NCBI GenBank assembly: GCA_948496895.1 | Contig: CAOOJO010000169.1 | Coordinates: 1 to 6,219 of the forward strand | From: an uncultured Acetatifactor sp. | GTDB taxonomy: Bacteria; Bacillota; Clostridia; Lachnospirales; Lachnospiraceae | Length of the DNA stretch: 6,219 bases | Direction: 5' to 3' | Shown here: positions 4,828-6,219 of the stretch, in pieces | Layout of the letters: each line of letters starts with the position of its first letter | Position numbering within the stretch: position 1 is the first letter of the stretch | Notes under the pieces: model-generated | Databases searched by the model: none | What the model saw: only the letters and a program-made list of their open reading frames with translations | Told to the model about the DNA's origin: nothing | Made by a program: the position numbers and the translations under genes

Positions 4828-6219
4828 ATGATGAAAGCTGTATTGGACATGATGTTTCCCAGCGCCCTGTTTGGCATGGGCTCCGGAGGGATTCCTGTTT
4901 TTGTGGTAATCCTCATTGTGGTGGCGGCATTGTTGTTTCTGATCTTCCTGACGGGGTATGTGAAAGCGCCCCCGGACACGGCCATGATCATCTCCGGGCT
5001 GCGCAAGAACCCCAAGGTGCTCATCGGAAAGGCGGGTATCAAGATTCCCTTCCTGGAGAGAAAGGACGAGCTGAACCTCCAGCTGATTCCCATCGACGTG
5101 AAGACCTCCAATGCCGTCCCCACGGCGGACTACATAAACATCAACGTAGACGCCACCGTGAACGTGAAGATCAGCGACAACGAGGAGCGCCTGAAGCTGG
5201 CGGCCCAGAACTTCCTGAACAAGAACGCGGAGTACATCGGCCGGGTGGCCAGGGAGGTGCTGGAGGGCAATGTGCGTGAGATCGTGGGCAAGATGGCCCT
5301 GGAGGAGATGGTCTCCGACCGGCAGAAATTCGCCACCCTGGTGAAGGAGAACGCGGAGCCCGACCTGGCGGCCATGGGGCTGGACATCATCAGCTTCAAC
5401 GTCCAGAACTTCGTGGACGGCAACGGGGTCATCGAGAACCTGGGCGTGGACAACATCGTGAAGATCCAGAAGAACGCGGCCATCTCCCGTGCCGAGAGCG
5501 AGAAGGAGATCGCCAAGGCCCAGGCCAACGCCAAGCGGGAGGCCAACGAGGCGGAGGTGAACGCGGAATCCGAGATCGCCATCAAGCAGAACGAGCTGGC
5601 CATCAAGAAGGCCGAACTGAAAAAGGAATCCGACGTCAAGAAGGCGGAGGCGGACGCGGCCTACAAGATCCAGGAGGAGGAACAGCGTAAGACGGTGGAG
5701 ATCACCACGGCCAACGCCAATATCGCCAAGCAGGAAAAAGAGATCCTGCTGAAACAGAAGGAAGTGGAAATCACCGAGCAGACGCTGGAGGCGCAGGTCA
5801 AGAAAAAGGCCGAGGCCGACAGATTTGCCAAGCAGCAACAGGCGGACGCCCAACTGTATGAGCGCCAGAGAGAGGCGGAAGCCCGCAAGTTCGAGACGGA
5901 GAAAGAGGCGGAGGCCATGAAGGCCCAGGCCGAGGCTCAGAAATACAAGATGGAGCAGGAGGCCGAAGGTATTCGTACCAAAGGTATCGCGGAGGCGGAG
6001 GCCATCAAGGCGAAGGCCGTAGCCGAGGCGGAAGGTATCGAGAAAAAGGCGGAGGCCATGGCCAAGATGGGCGAGGCCGCGGTGCTGGAGATGTACTTCA
6101 ACGCCCTGCCTGAAGTGGTGCGAAACGCCGCCGCTCCTCTGGAGAAAGTGGATCGGATCACGATGTACGGCGACGGCAACAACGCCAAGCTGACCAGGGA
6201 CATCATCAATACCGTGAAT
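4828..6219 (+). CDS. floT: Flotillin / SPFH-domain membrane scaffold protein, FloT-like (3'-partial)
   Basis: Flotillins are inner-leaflet membrane proteins that oligomerise and organise functional membrane microdomains, affecting fluidity, secretion and signalling complexes. The window holds 464 codons; B. subtilis FloT is about 509 residues, so only a few dozen C-terminal residues are missing. A single membrane segment spans about residues 22-42 (IPVFVVILIVVAALLFLIFL). The SPFH domain follows to about 215; AREVLEGNVREIVGKMALEE matches the FloT AREVLEGHLRSILGSMTVEE region. Residues about 220-410 form a long Glu/Ala/Lys-rich coiled coil with repeated EAEA segments typical of flotillins. The end contains NALPEVV and AAAPLEKVDRITM, matching the FloT LPEYAKQAAAPLSNIDKITV stretch. 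The gene is GC-rich like purL and has its own promoter and ribosome binding site. In Bacillus an NfeD-like gene sits upstream; here none does, though one could follow off the edge. The gene symbol is by similarity. Confidence 0.94.
   Translation, partial: MMKAVLDMMFPSALFGMGSGGIPVFVVILIVVAALLFLIFLTGYVKAPPDTAMIISGLRKNPKVLIGKAGIKIPFLERKDELNLQLIPIDVKTSNAVPTADYININVDATVNVKISDNEERLKLAAQNFLNKNAEYIGRVAREVLEGNVREIVGKMALEEMVSDRQKFATLVKENAEPDLAAMGLDIISFNVQNFVDGNGVIENLGVDNIVKIQKNAAISRAESEKEIAKAQANAKREANEAEVNAESEIAIKQNELAIKKAELKKESDVKKAEADAAYKIQEEEQRKTVEITTANANIAKQEKEILLKQKEVEITEQTLEAQVKKKAEADRFAKQQQADAQLYERQREAEARKFETEKEAEAMKAQAEAQKYKMEQEAEGIRTKGIAEAEAIKAKAVAEAEGIEKKAEAMAKMGEAAVLEMYFNALPEVVRNAAAPLEKVDRITMYGDGNNAKLTRDIINTVN

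Noticed and set aside
4609..5853. A 414-codon open frame on the minus strand
   Set aside because: It lies antisense to the flotillin coiled coil. The strong G/C third-position bias there removes stop codons from other frames. The product is a Leu/Gly/Arg/His-rich string with no motif and no ribosome binding site.
5491..6060. Repetitive GCGGAGGCC-like units as a DNA repeat array
   Set aside because: The repetition follows the codon frame of Glu-Ala-rich coiled-coil segments typical of flotillins and has no constant unit length, so it reflects protein structure rather than a CRISPR or tandem repeat.

Overview
The window looks like chromosomal DNA from a GC-rich member of the Clostridia, most likely a Lachnospiraceae-type gut bacterium. 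The evidence is the single-chain PurL fused to its own glutaminase (the clade II form typical of Clostridia and Bacteroides), Gram-positive style AAAGGAG ribosome binding sites and sigma-A promoters, and a Bacillus FloT-like flotillin. The placement is by family resemblance only.

Layout, all on the + strand: (1) bases 1-2795 are the last 930 codons of purL, a housekeeping purine-synthesis gene whose N-terminus lies off the left edge. (2) Bases 2796-3071 are AT-rich and non-coding, with two hairpins (2803-2853 and a near-perfect 19-bp stem at 2879-2920) and a good sigma-A promoter (TTGAAA-17-TATAAT). (3) Bases 3072-4427 encode a complete 451-residue AAA15/COG1106 ATPase of the RloA/AbiLi type, visibly less GC-rich than its neighbours. 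(4) Bases 4430-4657 begin with an ideal ribosome binding site and start codon overlapping the ATPase's end, but the reading frame breaks after about 25 codons; this looks like the internally deleted remnant of the ATPase's partner gene (RloB/AbiLii type suspected). (5) Bases 4658-4827 are leader DNA with a perfect TATAAT and, directly behind it, a perfect 10-bp palindrome. (6) Bases 4828-6219 encode most of a flotillin (SPFH) membrane-scaffold protein that runs off the right edge.

The genes do not form one pathway. The reading I favour is that a two-gene defence-type cassette (ATPase plus effector) was inserted between two high-GC core genes. The ATPase survives intact with its own promoter, while the partner has decayed. 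The flotillin has its own promoter. No CRISPR array, tRNA, rRNA, insertion sequence or integrase was seen, and I do not see a clearly novel system. The orphaned ATPase with its broken partner and the unusual palindromes are the points most worth checking.
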